The notes beneath the pieces were generated by a model, which made no database searches, was not told where the DNA came from, and saw nothing but the letters and a program-made list of their open reading frames with translations. A stretch of DNA of 64,000 nt from Faecalibacterium langellae (GTDB taxonomy: Bacteria; Bacillota; Clostridia; Oscillospirales; Ruminococcaceae): the NCBI RefSeq assembly GCF_002549775.1, contig NZ_NMTR01000011.1, positions 39,063 through 103,062 on the forward strand. Reading direction: 5' to 3'. The position numbers and the translations under genes are program-made. Positions 9,189 to 17,136 of the stretch are shown piece by piece (positions within the stretch are counted from its first letter, which is position 1; each line of letters begins with the position of its first letter).

Positions 9189-9588
9189 ATGGCCTCCACT
9201 TCGTTCTGGCCATCTTCAGCGGAAATTTTATTTTTAATTTCGCGTTTGTCGCGCTCTGCGGAACTTGTCGGGGCAAAGCCCCTCCATCTGCCGACGCAGA
9301 CCGCTCGCCGCTTAAAAGCCCCACTGGGGCTTTCATTGCTACGCAAACGCGGAGCGCTCCAAACGCACTTTCACCCAAAAGGCCGGTATGGTAAACTGCA
9401 TCTTTATCCTTGCTGCGCGGACGCTCCCGAAGGGAGCCAGCGGCAGCAGATGCCGTTTCTCTTGACGGCCCCTCCCGTGAAAAGGCAAATCGAAAAAATC
9501 CGCAGATTTTTTCGATTTGCGAATAAAAAATTTTATTTCCGCTATTTATGGCCAAAGCGAACGCGGCGGCCATTTTCAATCGTCAACG
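9189..9588. repeat. Composite intergenic repeat region with long hairpin
   Basis: This stretch lies in the 666-base gene-free gap between rpe and the histidine kinase. It holds a segment near 9216-9254 (CGGAAATTTTATTTTTAATT then CGCGTTTGTCGCG) and one near 9345-9372 (GCTCCAAACGCACTTTCAC) that recur, inverted, at 20289-20402. At 9486-9519 a perfect 15-bp inverted repeat (CAAATCGAAAAAATC, loop CGCA) forms a strong AT-rich hairpin. The right end GCATTTTCAATCG-like sequence (9574-9587) also recurs at 20390-20402. Open frames across it lack ribosome sites and protein character. Confidence 0.7.
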
Positions 9589-9589
9589 C

Positions 9590-9632
9590 AAAAGCAGCCA
9601 GACCGCCCCGATGCTGGGGCAGTCTGGCTGCG
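9590..9632 (-). terminator. Terminator of the histidine kinase gene
   Basis: The arms GCAGCCAGACCGCCCC and GGGGCAGTCTGGCTGC flank a six-base loop; on the minus strand the hairpin is followed by CTTTTGCG just past the kinase stop codon. Confidence 0.75.
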
Positions 9633-9635
9633 GGT

Positions 9636-11156
9636 TCATTCAACAGGCTTCATGCTGGCGGGGTCTTCCACGGTGGGTTCGCCGCCCGCTTCGTCCGGCA
9701 GGCGCTTCATGCCGCCGGGGTTCGGGGCCACGGTGGGCAGGGTGAACACGAATTTGCACCACTCGCCCTGTTCGCTCTCCACCCGGATCTGGCCGCCGGA
9801 AAGGTTCACCAGTACCTTGCAGATGTTCAGGCCAAGGCCTGCGCCCCGGGCGTGCAGGCCGCGGGAGCGGTCCTCTTTGTAGAACCGCTGGAACACATAG
9901 GGCAGCGCCTCCGGGCTGATGCCCTGGCCGGAGTTCCAGATGGAGATCTCGGCCTCCGGGCCCAGCTTTTCCACATGGAAGCGGATGGTGCCGCCCGCCG
10001 GGGTGAACTTGATAGCGTTGTCCAGCAGGTTGTAGGCCACCTGATGGATCAGGTCCGGGTCCGCGTAGACCAGCACCTTTTCGTCCATGGTCAGGCCTTC
10101 GATCTCGATCATGCCGTCGTTGATGCGCTGCTCGGCCGAGAGCGCCACGCCGGTGAGGGTCTCCCAGATGTTGAACATCCGGGCGTTGACCTGATATTCG
10201 CCGCTTTCCAGCTTGGAAAGGTCCAGCATGTTCTGGATGAGCCGCGCCAGACGTCCCGTCTCCTCGCTGACCAGCTGCAGGTAGTGGTTCTGCATGTCCG
10301 GCGGGATGGTGCCGTCCAGAATGCCGTCCACAAAGCCCTTGATGGTGGTCATGGGGGTGCGCAGCTCATGGGCGATGTTACCCATGAACTGGCCCCGGGA
10401 GTTGTCGTTGTTCTGGATGTTCTCGGCCATGCGGTTGAAGGTGCGGGCAAGGTCGGCCACTTCGCCTTCGCCCTCCACGCCCTCGACGCGCACCGAAAGA
10501 TCGCCGCCGCCAAAGCGCTGGGCGGCATCCGTCACCTTCTGCAGCGGGTCGGTCAGGCTGCGCATCAAAAGCTTTGTCAGCAGGCTGGCGCACAGCAGCA
10601 TCACGCAGGCAGAAAGCAGGAAGTTGGACCAGAACTGCTGCTTGAACTGGGTCAGCTGGTTGCCGGAGGAGCACAGGAACACATAGCCGCTGGGCTGGCC
10701 GTGTTCGTTGCACATCTCGCTGACCGTGATGTAGCTTTTCTCGCTCAGCACGCCGTCCAGCGTGCCGAACACATGGTAGTAATCCGGGCCGGAAGCGTCG
10801 ATCTTCTCCATCATCTCGCCCGGCACGGCGTCGGCTTCCAGCTTGTCCGGGCTGGATGCGATCATCACATTGCCGTCGTTGTCCGTAAAGAACAGATAGG
10901 CTTCGGCGCTCTCGCCGATGATCTCAAGCTTTGTGCTCAAAGCATCCAGCTCGTCGCCTTCCGGCAGCGCGGCCTGCTGGGCCAGATACTGGGCCGTGCG
11001 CTGGGTGACGCCCACCACCTGATCCAGCGTTTCGTAGCGGTCCTTGGCAAAGTAGTTCTTGAACAGCACCCACTCGGAAGCGCCCATCAGCACGATGCCC
11101 AGCACCATGAGGGTGGACACCAGCGAGAAGAACGCGGTGGAAACACTTTTGCGCAT
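9636..11156 (-). CDS. Sensor histidine kinase (two-component system)
   Basis: A 506-residue membrane sensor kinase. A first membrane helix at about 10-30 and a second at about 178-198 enclose a roughly 145-residue extracellular sensor (Cache/PAS-like, type not clear). A HAMP linker follows, then the HisKA box NIAHELRTPMT with the phospho-acceptor His263. The ATP-binding domain has the N box (NLLDNAIKF), G1 (WNSGQGI), the F box (VFQRFYKED) and G2 (GAGLGLNICKVLV). Its ATG shares one base with the stop of the response-regulator gene (TAATG), so the pair is coupled. The signal is unknown; the layout resembles PhoR/ResE-type kinases. Confidence 0.93.
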   Translation of the reverse strand: MRKSVSTAFFSLVSTLMVLGIVLMGASEWVLFKNYFAKDRYETLDQVVGVTQRTAQYLAQQAALPEGDELDALSTKLEIIGESAEAYLFFTDNDGNVMIASSPDKLEADAVPGEMMEKIDASGPDYYHVFGTLDGVLSEKSYITVSEMCNEHGQPSGYVFLCSSGNQLTQFKQQFWSNFLLSACVMLLCASLLTKLLMRSLTDPLQKVTDAAQRFGGGDLSVRVEGVEGEGEVADLARTFNRMAENIQNNDNSRGQFMGNIAHELRTPMTTIKGFVDGILDGTIPPDMQNHYLQLVSEETGRLARLIQNMLDLSKLESGEYQVNARMFNIWETLTGVALSAEQRINDGMIEIEGLTMDEKVLVYADPDLIHQVAYNLLDNAIKFTPAGGTIRFHVEKLGPEAEISIWNSGQGISPEALPYVFQRFYKEDRSRGLHARGAGLGLNICKVLVNLSGGQIRVESEQGEWCKFVFTLPTVAPNPGGMKRLPDEAGGEPTVEDPASMKPVE

Positions 11157-11854
11157 TACTGACGCACCTCGAACTTATAGCCCACGCCCCACACGGTCTT
11201 CAGCTCCCACTTGTCGGAAGCCCCGGCCAGCTTTTCGCGCAGGCGCTTGACGTGCACGTCGATGGTGCGGCTGTCGCCGTAATACTCAAAGCCCCACACC
11301 TCGTCCAGCAGCTGGTCGCGGGTGTAAACGCGGTTCGGGTGGGAGGCCAGGCAGTTGAGCAGTTCCAGCTCCTTGGGGGGAGCCTCCACCACCTTGCCCT
11401 TCACCCGCAGCTCGTAGCTGTTCATATCCAGCCGCAGGTTGTCGAATTCAATGACGCCCTCGGTGCTCTCGGCCGCAGCCGTGGTGGTCTGGCAGCGGCG
11501 CAGCACCGCTTTGATGCGGGCCACCACTTCCTTGGCGTCAAAGGGCTTGACCATGTAGTCGTCGGCACCCAGCTCCAGGCCCAGCACTTTATCAAAGGTC
11601 TCGCCCTTGGCGGTGAGCATCATCACCGGGGTGTTGCCTGCCTTGCGGATGCGGCGGCACACTTCCAGGCCGTCCATGCGGGGCATCATCACGTCCAGCA
11701 GCACCATGTCGGGTTTGACCTGATTGAACTTCTCCAGGCCTTCCTCGCCGTCGTTGGCCACCGTGACCTGATAGCCCTCCTTGGTCAGGTACAGCCGCAG
11801 CAGTTCGCAGATGTTGGTATCGTCGTCCACGACGAGGATCTTTTCGTTCGCCAT
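11156..11854 (-). CDS. Response regulator, OmpR/PhoB family
   Basis: A 232-residue DNA-binding response regulator, the partner of the downstream kinase. The receiver domain has the acidic pocket VVDDD, the phospho-acceptor Asp54 in LLDVMMP, the switch Thr in LTAKGE, and the invariant Lys in YMVKPF. The C-terminal winged helix has the usual APPKELELL, TRDQLLDEVWG and SRTIDVHVKRLREKL blocks and ends in VWGVGYKFE. It is first in the operon and is preceded by GGGAGGAAACC. Target genes cannot be told from the window. Confidence 0.95.
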   Translation of the reverse strand: MANEKILVVDDDTNICELLRLYLTKEGYQVTVANDGEEGLEKFNQVKPDMVLLDVMMPRMDGLEVCRRIRKAGNTPVMMLTAKGETFDKVLGLELGADDYMVKPFDAKEVVARIKAVLRRCQTTTAAAESTEGVIEFDNLRLDMNSYELRVKGKVVEAPPKELELLNCLASHPNRVYTRDQLLDEVWGFEYYGDSRTIDVHVKRLREKLAGASDKWELKTVWGVGYKFEVRQ

Positions 11855-12006
11855 AATGGTTTCCTCCCGTTTTTATGTCTGAATGCCCGCGCGCGGGCAA
11901 AACTGGCAATGGTCTCCACTTTTTATTATACGGGAGAGTTATGACAAAATAAAGAAGGATTTGTATGAATTTTTTGCCGTCGGCCTCCCATTTTCATCTT
12001 TGCATC

Positions 12007-12057
12007 AAAAAAGCGCCCCTGCGCAGCAGGGCAAAGCCCTCCATCACAGGATCGCTT
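12007..12057 (-). terminator. Terminator of the lipoprotein gene
   Basis: A long imperfect stem beginning AAAAAGCG and ending CGCTTTTTT lies between the lipoprotein stop codon and the response-regulator promoter region; it reads as a terminator on the minus strand. Confidence 0.65.
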
Positions 12058-12072
12058 TTTATACATTATTTT

Positions 12073-12681
12073 TTAGCTCATACTTGTTAGAGATGCATAA
12101 TAATGCATCTGTGCTGCCTGAAGGAGCGTGTTGTTGTTGTCAACCGATATGGACGCCCACTCTTGCGAGCTTGCCTGATAGTATACGTCCGTCAGATTTT
12201 TACAGCCAGAGAAGCAATCCGTCTGGATCGTCCGCAGAGTGCTCGGAATGTAAACCGCCCTTAAGTTGACGCATACGTTTTTGTAGGTTCCCGGAATGAT
12301 CAGTTTTGTAATTTTTCCACCAAGACCTCCATTCAGGCCCACGATTGTTCTTCCAGACCATTCTGTCGGTAGGGTCAGCTCGCCCGTAGGCTGACTTCCC
12401 GCAGCATCATATCCTGTCAGCACAGCTGTTCCGTCCCGATTGTCAGAGATTTTCCAGATAATCTTTGTCGAAAGGTTCCCGGACGATGCTTCCGAAGAAC
12501 TTGATGCCGGGTTCGACGATGCCGACGAACTGCTTCCGGGTTCCGACGGCGTCGGCTGATGATCGGAAGGCGCCGGCGTACCGGCTCCACCGCCACAGCC
12601 AGCCAAAACACTGTTCAGCGATGCCGCAAGTGCTGCCGTGCCTGCCAGCTTTAAAAATTTGCGGCGTTCCATCTTTTTCAT
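12073..12681 (-). CDS. Lipoprotein with BspA-type leucine-rich repeat
   Basis: A 202-residue exported lipoprotein. The N-terminus MKKMERRKFLKLAG is twin-arginine-like and leads to a lipobox ending LAGC (Cys29). A Gly/Pro/Ser-rich spacer runs to about residue 70. The rest resembles one to two BspA-type (LRR_5) repeats, seen in LIIPGTYKNVCVNLRAVYI and LRTIQTDCFSGCKNLTDVYY. Such domains are common on gut bacterial surfaces and often mediate binding. The start follows GGGAGGAA. The gene is clearly poorer in GC than its neighbours, which may mean horizontal acquisition. It is divergent from the small XRE regulator. Confidence 0.75.
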   Translation of the reverse strand: MKKMERRKFLKLAGTAALAASLNSVLAGCGGGAGTPAPSDHQPTPSEPGSSSSASSNPASSSSEASSGNLSTKIIWKISDNRDGTAVLTGYDAAGSQPTGELTLPTEWSGRTIVGLNGGLGGKITKLIIPGTYKNVCVNLRAVYIPSTLRTIQTDCFSGCKNLTDVYYQASSQEWASISVDNNNTLLQAAQMHYYASLTSMS

Positions 12682-12732
12682 TGTTGCATTCCTCCCGTTG
12701 CATTTCTGAGGTCTCAATAATTCCGAATGTTT

Positions 12733-12807
12733 GATACCCATTCGGTTATCATATGTTCAGAATACCATCTTTTCGCGGTACTGTCAAGATATCCATTCAG
12801 ATATCAG
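12733..12807. promoter_or_regulatory. Two matching operator-like palindromes between lipoprotein and XRE genes
   Basis: The 12733-12750 site (GATACCCATTCGGTTATC) and the 12788-12805 site (GATATCCATTCAGATATC) share the pattern GATAYCCATTCRGWTATC, which is roughly palindromic. They lie 55 bases apart in the 138-base gap between the two divergent starts. Binding by the adjacent XRE repressor is an inference. Confidence 0.55.
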
Positions 12808-12819
12808 GAGGAAGACTTT

Positions 12820-13044
12820 ATGGCATACTACCGCCGCATCCGCGACCTGCGCGAGGACCACGACCTGACCCAGCGCCAGCTTGCTGCCATCCTGCATATG
12901 CCGCAGCCGCAGTACAACCGCTATGAACAAGGCCTGCGCGATATCCCCACCGTCACCCTCGTTCAGCTGGCCGATCTTTACAAGACCTCGACCGATTATC
13001 TTCTGAACCGCACAGACGACCCCGCCCCGCCAAAATCCTTATAA
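12820..13044 (+). CDS. Small XRE-family transcriptional regulator
   Basis: A 74-residue protein that is essentially one helix-turn-helix domain: IRDLREDHDLTQRQLAAILHMP forms the first helices and the recognition helix follows in QYNRYEQGLRDIP. It ends with the typical ADLYKTSTDYLLNRTD stretch. There is no sensing or dimerisation domain. The start MAYYRR has AGGAGG seven bases upstream; the longer frame upstream has no site. It is divergent from the lipoprotein gene, with two palindromes between them, so it probably represses itself and perhaps the lipoprotein. Confidence 0.88.
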   Translation: MAYYRRIRDLREDHDLTQRQLAAILHMPQPQYNRYEQGLRDIPTVTLVQLADLYKTSTDYLLNRTDDPAPPKSL

Positions 13045-13048
13045 AAAA

Positions 13049-13094
13049 CAAACAGCCTTCCGCCGGCATCCATCGTCCGCGAAAGGCTGTTTTT
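13049..13094. terminator. Bidirectional terminator between XRE and cysteine desulfidase-like genes
   Basis: The arms AAACAGCCTTCCGC and GCGAAAGGCTGTTTTT flank a 15-base loop and serve both convergent genes. Confidence 0.85.
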
Positions 13095-13110
13095 CTGTTT
13101 GATTTCGTTC

Positions 13111-14391
13111 TCACTCAATCATCAGCCGGATGATCTCCTCGTTGGTTTCCTTCATGCCGTCCTTGCCCAGGCGGCCGATGCCTTTGATGGTGGTCTCGAT
13201 GTCCTTCATCACAATGCCGTCGCCGCCCTTGAACTCCTGATGGCACTTATACATGTTGTAGCCCAGCAGCGCCGCGTCCACCGAGGAGGCGATCTTCGCC
13301 GCGCAGGAGGCCTTTGCGCCGTCGCAGACGATGCCGGACACGATGGCCAGTGCGTTGACCACCGTGTGGATGGCCGCTTCGTAGCCATCGCCGCAGAGGT
13401 AGACGATGCCTGCGCCCGCACCGGCACCGGCGCTGACGGCACCGCAGTAGGCCGACAGGGTGCCGATGCCGGTCTTTTCGTGGATGGCCACCAGGTTGGA
13501 GATGATGAGGGCGCGGTAGAGCTTCTCCTTGCCGCTGTGCAGCTCCTTGGCGTACTCGATGAGGGGCACCGAGCAGGTGATGCCCTGGTTGCCGCTGCCG
13601 GAGTTGATGATGACCGGCAACTCACAGCCGTTCATGCGGGCGTCGGAACCGGCGGCGGCCTTTGCTTTGGCCCGGTTGGAGACATCGTTGCCGTAAGTAG
13701 AGAGCAGCACCCGTCCGATGTTGGCACCGTAGTCGCCCAGAAGGCCTTCTTCCGCGATGGCGTTGTTGTAGCGGATCTGCCGCTCCAGCAGGTCGGCCAC
13801 ATCCCGCAGGTCGGCGGTCTCGGCAAACTCCCAGATATCCTTCATGTTCAGAAGACTGCGGTCCGCCCGGCTGCTCTCCTGCACCGCTTCGTCCGCCAGC
13901 GGCTTTTCGTAGAGCACCTTGCCGTCCTTTTCGATCAGGCAGATGTTGGTGTGGAAGTCCGCGATGCGCACCCGGGCGTAGTCCTGCCCGCAGCGCTCGG
14001 TGACGATGATATCGAACACATGGCCCTGTTCGATGTGCTCAATGGAGATGGGCACCGTCTGCAGGTAATCCCGGATGGCAGCCTGCTTGTCCGCACTGAC
14101 CTCGGCGATGACCTCCAGCTCCTTCTCGGCGGAACCGGCGATGATGCCTGCGGCGGCCGCAGCTTCCATGCCCTTCAGGTGGCCGGTGTTGGGCACGATG
14201 ACGCTTTTCACGTTCTTGATGATGCTGCCGCTCACCTGCAGCTGCACGCTCTCGGGCAGCACGCCCAGCACCTCGCGGGCCTTCGCGGCGGCATAGGCCA
14301 GCGCAATGGGCTCGGTGCAGCCCATTGCCGGGATGAGCTCCTCTTTCAAAATTCCCACATACGCCTGATAGCGCGGGTCGCTGCGTTCCAT
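13111..14391 (-). CDS. L-cysteine desulfidase/UPF0597 (YhaM/CyuA-like) family protein
   Basis: A 426-residue member of the serine dehydratase alpha-like UPF0597 family, which includes the cysteine-degrading CyuA (YhaM) of E. coli and archaeal L-cysteine desulfidase. The expected product chemistry is cysteine to pyruvate, ammonia and sulfide with a [4Fe-4S] cluster. Cluster-type cysteines appear in AMGCTEPIA near the N-terminus, in GITCSVPL, and in GIVCDGAKASCAAKI near the C-terminus. The start is MERSDPRYQAY; the upstream TTG in the same frame is unlikely. The assignment to cysteine rather than serine is by family only. Confidence 0.82.
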   Translation of the reverse strand: MERSDPRYQAYVGILKEELIPAMGCTEPIALAYAAAKAREVLGVLPESVQLQVSGSIIKNVKSVIVPNTGHLKGMEAAAAAGIIAGSAEKELEVIAEVSADKQAAIRDYLQTVPISIEHIEQGHVFDIIVTERCGQDYARVRIADFHTNICLIEKDGKVLYEKPLADEAVQESSRADRSLLNMKDIWEFAETADLRDVADLLERQIRYNNAIAEEGLLGDYGANIGRVLLSTYGNDVSNRAKAKAAAGSDARMNGCELPVIINSGSGNQGITCSVPLIEYAKELHSGKEKLYRALIISNLVAIHEKTGIGTLSAYCGAVSAGAGAGAGIVYLCGDGYEAAIHTVVNALAIVSGIVCDGAKASCAAKIASSVDAALLGYNMYKCHQEFKGGDGIVMKDIETTIKGIGRLGKDGMKETNEEIIRLMIE

Positions 14392-14437
14392 ATCCTTCCC
14401 AGCCTTTCCTGTTATTTTAATATTTACCAATAGGGAT

Positions 14438-14466
14438 AGTATACTATAGAACCTGCCCGATGTAAA
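14438..14466 (-). promoter_or_regulatory. Promoter of the desulfidase-like gene
   Basis: On the minus strand TTTACA (14461-14466) and TATACT (14438-14443) are 17 bases apart. Confidence 0.65.
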
Positions 14467-14509
14467 ATGGTTTGTTTTTGCCCGGCGGGCCGCCCGCGCG
14501 GAAAAGCCC

Positions 14510-14538
14510 TTGCGCTCGCTGTTTTCTTCGCGTATAAT
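14510..14538 (+). promoter_or_regulatory. Promoter of ychF-mtnN
   Basis: TTGCGC (14510-14515) and TATAAT (14533-14538) are separated by 17 bases, about 70 bases before the ychF start. Confidence 0.7.
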
Positions 14539-14608
14539 GATAGATGTATTTTTATGCCCTTTCCGGGCAGAGCGTGTATCAGAAAAACGTGTAAGGAGCG
14601 TATTTTAT

Positions 14609-15742
14609 ATGAAACTCGGTATCGTGGGACTTCCCAACGTCGGCAAGTCCACTCTGTTCAATGCCATCACTTCCACCAAGAATGCGGAAGCTGCCAACTA
14701 CCCCTTCTGTACCATCGAGCCCAACAGCGGCATCGTGGCCGTGCCGGACAAGCGCCTGGACAAGCTGGCCGAGATCTGGCAGACCAACAAAAAGACCCCC
14801 GCTATCGTGGAGTTCGTGGACATTGCAGGTCTGGTAAAGGGTGCCAGCCAGGGCGCAGGCCTGGGCAATAAGTTCCTGGGCCACATCCGCGAGTGCGACG
14901 CCATCGTGCACGTGGTGCGCTGCTTTGACGACGACAACATCATCCATGTGGTGGAGGATGTCTCCAAGGCCGAGGCTGTGGACCCCATCGCCGACATCGA
15001 CGCCATCGACTATGAGCTGATCCTCTCCGACCTGGAAGTGGTGCAGAACCGTGCAGGCCGCATGGCAAAGGCCGCCAAGAGCGGCAACAACAAGGGCGCT
15101 GCCGCCGAGGCCGCCTGGCTGCAGAAGCTGGCCGACCACCTGAGCACCGGCAAGCCCGCCCGCAGCTTTGACTTTGATGAGAGCGACACCGAGCAGCAGA
15201 CCGTGCTGCACGAGATGGGCCTGCTGAGCGCAAAGCCGGTGCTGTACGCCTGCAACGTGGGCGAGGACGACCTGATGGAGGGCATCGAGAATAACAAGTA
15301 TGTCCCGCTGGTGGCCGCCCGCGCCAAGGAGGAGGGCGCACGCTATATCCCCATCTGCGCCAAGACCGAGGAAGACATTGCCGATTACTCCCCCGAGGAA
15401 AAGAAGGAGTTCCTGGCCGAGATGGGCATCGAAGCCAGCGGTCTGGACAACCTCATCACTGCCAGCTATGACCTGCTGGGCCTGATCTCCTTCCTGACCG
15501 ACGGCAAGAAGGAGTGCCGCGCCTGGACCATCCGCAAGGGCACCAAGGCTCCGCAGGCAGCCGGTAAGATCCACAGCGATTTCGAGCGCGGCTTCATCCG
15601 TGCCAGCGTCATCGGTTACAGCGACCTGGAAGCCAACAACTTTGACTATGCCGCCGTCAAGGCCAAGGGCCTGCAGCGCACCGAAGGCAAGGAGTACGTC
15701 GTCAACGACGGTGATGTGATCGAGTTCCTGTTCAATGTGTAA
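14609..15742 (+). CDS. ychF: YchF/OLA1-type redox-regulated ATPase
   Basis: A 377-residue translation-factor-type P-loop ATPase of the Obg superfamily. It has G1 (GLPNVGKST), the G3 block VDIAGLVKGAS, and in place of the guanine-specific NKxD it has NVGED, which explains the family's preference for ATP. The C-terminal TGS-type domain ends in GDVIEFLFNV. Family members bind ribosomes and influence stress and redox responses. The start MKLGIVGLP follows AAGGAG; a longer frame to 14510 lies within the promoter. mtnN follows 10 bases downstream. Confidence 0.95.
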   Translation: MKLGIVGLPNVGKSTLFNAITSTKNAEAANYPFCTIEPNSGIVAVPDKRLDKLAEIWQTNKKTPAIVEFVDIAGLVKGASQGAGLGNKFLGHIRECDAIVHVVRCFDDDNIIHVVEDVSKAEAVDPIADIDAIDYELILSDLEVVQNRAGRMAKAAKSGNNKGAAAEAAWLQKLADHLSTGKPARSFDFDESDTEQQTVLHEMGLLSAKPVLYACNVGEDDLMEGIENNKYVPLVAARAKEEGARYIPICAKTEEDIADYSPEEKKEFLAEMGIEASGLDNLITASYDLLGLISFLTDGKKECRAWTIRKGTKAPQAAGKIHSDFERGFIRASVIGYSDLEANNFDYAAVKAKGLQRTEGKEYVVNDGDVIEFLFNV

Positions 15743-15752
15743 GGAGTTTCCT

Positions 15753-16436
15753 ATGATTTTCGGTATTATGGGCGCAATGCCCGATGAAGTCGATCAGCTG
15801 TGTGCAAAGCTGGAAAATGTCACCTTGGAGCCCTACGGCGGCGTGGAGTACCACAAGGGCACGCTGGCAGGCAAGCAGGTGGTGGTGTGCTGCGCCGGTA
15901 TGGGCAAGGCCAACGCCGCCGCCACCACGCAGGTGCTCATCACCAAATTTGGTGCCGAGAAGATCATCTTCTCCGGCATCGCCGGCAACATGACCAGCAA
16001 GATCGGCATCGGCGACGTGGTCATCGGCAAGACCGTGCTGTACCACGACGCCCAGCTGGACATGATCTGCCAGAACCCGCCGTTCCTCAAGGAGTACACC
16101 GGCGACCCGGCGCTGATCGCCGCCGCCGAAAAGGCCTGCGCCGACGCGGGTGTGAAGGCGCTGGTGGGCAAGATCGCCACCGGCGACCTGTTCGTGGGCG
16201 ACAGCGAGACCAAAGCCGCCATCGAGGCCAAGTGTGCCCCCGACTGCGTGGAGATGGAAGGTGCCGCCGTGAGCCAGATCGCCGCCAAGAACGGCGTGCC
16301 CTGCGTCATCCTGCGCGCCATGAGCGACAACGCCGACGAGGACGGCCACGAAGTGCTGGTGGTGAAGAAATTCAGCATCGCGGAGTATGTGGCCACCGCG
16401 ACGAAGATCGTGGCTGCTATGGTGGAGAGCCTGTAA
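15753..16436 (+). CDS. mtnN: 5'-methylthioadenosine/S-adenosylhomocysteine nucleosidase
   Basis: A 227-residue nucleosidase that hydrolyses MTA and SAH, clearing by-products of SAM use and quorum-signal synthesis. It starts IGAMPDE-like (IMGAMPDEVDQL), has GMGKANAAATTQ for phosphate-side binding, FSGIAGN, the nucleoside site MEGAAVSQIA with the ribose-binding Glu, and the catalytic Asp in RAMSDNAD. Length is normal. The start MIFGIMG follows AAGGAG that sits on the ychF stop codon, so the two genes form one operon. Confidence 0.95.
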   Translation: MIFGIMGAMPDEVDQLCAKLENVTLEPYGGVEYHKGTLAGKQVVVCCAGMGKANAAATTQVLITKFGAEKIIFSGIAGNMTSKIGIGDVVIGKTVLYHDAQLDMICQNPPFLKEYTGDPALIAAAEKACADAGVKALVGKIATGDLFVGDSETKAAIEAKCAPDCVEMEGAAVSQIAAKNGVPCVILRAMSDNADEDGHEVLVVKKFSIAEYVATATKIVAAMVESL

Positions 16437-16517
16437 AAAACGATGTACCTGCGGTATGATGTCTGCTGCCGCAGATGATGTTTTGCTTTGCAAAATGATG
16501 TGCCGCTTCTGCGGCAA

Positions 16518-16566
16518 TAAAGCCGCCTGTCAGGTATCACTGCCTGACAGGCGGCTTCGTTTTCTC
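16518..16566 (+). terminator. Terminator after mtnN
   Basis: A 14-bp stem (AGCCGCCTGTCAGG with CCTGACAGGCGGCT) is followed by TCGTTTTC. Confidence 0.8.
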
Positions 16567-16637
16567 ATGCGCCGCAGCGCACATCATTCCATCATTTTTC
16601 CGTGAAAAACATCATGATCCTGCAAAGGATCACATCA

Positions 16638-17078
16638 TTACAAAAACTGTTCCAGCTTTACCCGGCTGTCCTCCTGAAAGTCCTGCAGGCGCTGCACAAG
16701 GCGCTTGGTGCCCGGGGCGGCGTTGGGGTAGTCCTTCTGGGCCTTTACGCAGTCCACCACGCCCATGCCGCTGCCCTGGGTGAGCATCTCGGCCAGGTTG
16801 CGGGTAGATTTGTCGGTCAGGGTCTTCATGCTGATGCCCATTTTGGTGTTGAATTTTGCCATGGCGCTCTGGCCCTGGGCGGTGCCGCCGCAGGCCTCGA
16901 TGGCGGTGTGGGCTTCCTGATTGAGCTGGTGGTATACGTTGCGCTGGCGCAGCAGCTCGGCCTTGAACTGCACATCGTCGGTCATGGGCACGATCTGCTC
17001 CAGCGTGTTCTTGCCCATCTCGGTGTTCTGCACCACAGCTTCCAAAAGGTTCAGGTTGTCGTTTTTCTGATTTTCCAT
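16638..17078 (-). CDS. Conserved hypothetical protein, all-helical
   Basis: A 146-residue soluble protein with no signal peptide or membrane helix. The sequence is rich in Gln, Asn, Lys and Glu and reads as four amphipathic helices, with segments LLEAVVQNTEMGKNTLEQI, FKAELLRQRNVYHQLNQEAH, MKTLTDKSTRNLAEML and KRLVQRLQDFQED. This is like ferritin-fold or DUF2383-type bundles, but I do not recognise a family with confidence and see no metal-binding EXXH. It is downstream of the GGDEF-like gene but separated by a hairpin terminator, so probably has its own promoter there. Confidence 0.6.
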   Translation of the reverse strand: MENQKNDNLNLLEAVVQNTEMGKNTLEQIVPMTDDVQFKAELLRQRNVYHQLNQEAHTAIEACGGTAQGQSAMAKFNTKMGISMKTLTDKSTRNLAEMLTQGSGMGVVDCVKAQKDYPNAAPGTKRLVQRLQDFQEDSRVKLEQFL

Positions 17079-17080
17079 AC

Positions 17081-17128
17081 AAAAAATCCCCCTTCTGGCT
17101 TTAGCTTGTGCCGGAAGGGGGATTTTAT
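17081..17128. terminator. Hairpin terminator between GGDEF-like and hypothetical genes
   Basis: AAAATCCCCCTTCTGGC and its complement in CCGGAAGGGGGATTTT are separated by 11 bases. It ends the GGDEF-like transcript, which reads toward 17078. Confidence 0.8.
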
Positions 17129-17136
17129 TCTGTCAT

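Noticed and set aside
9076..9579. Open frame of 167 codons on the minus strand in the rpe-kinase gap
   Set aside because: It runs straight through repeat sequence shared with 20289-20402, lacks a ribosome site and has no protein-like pattern.
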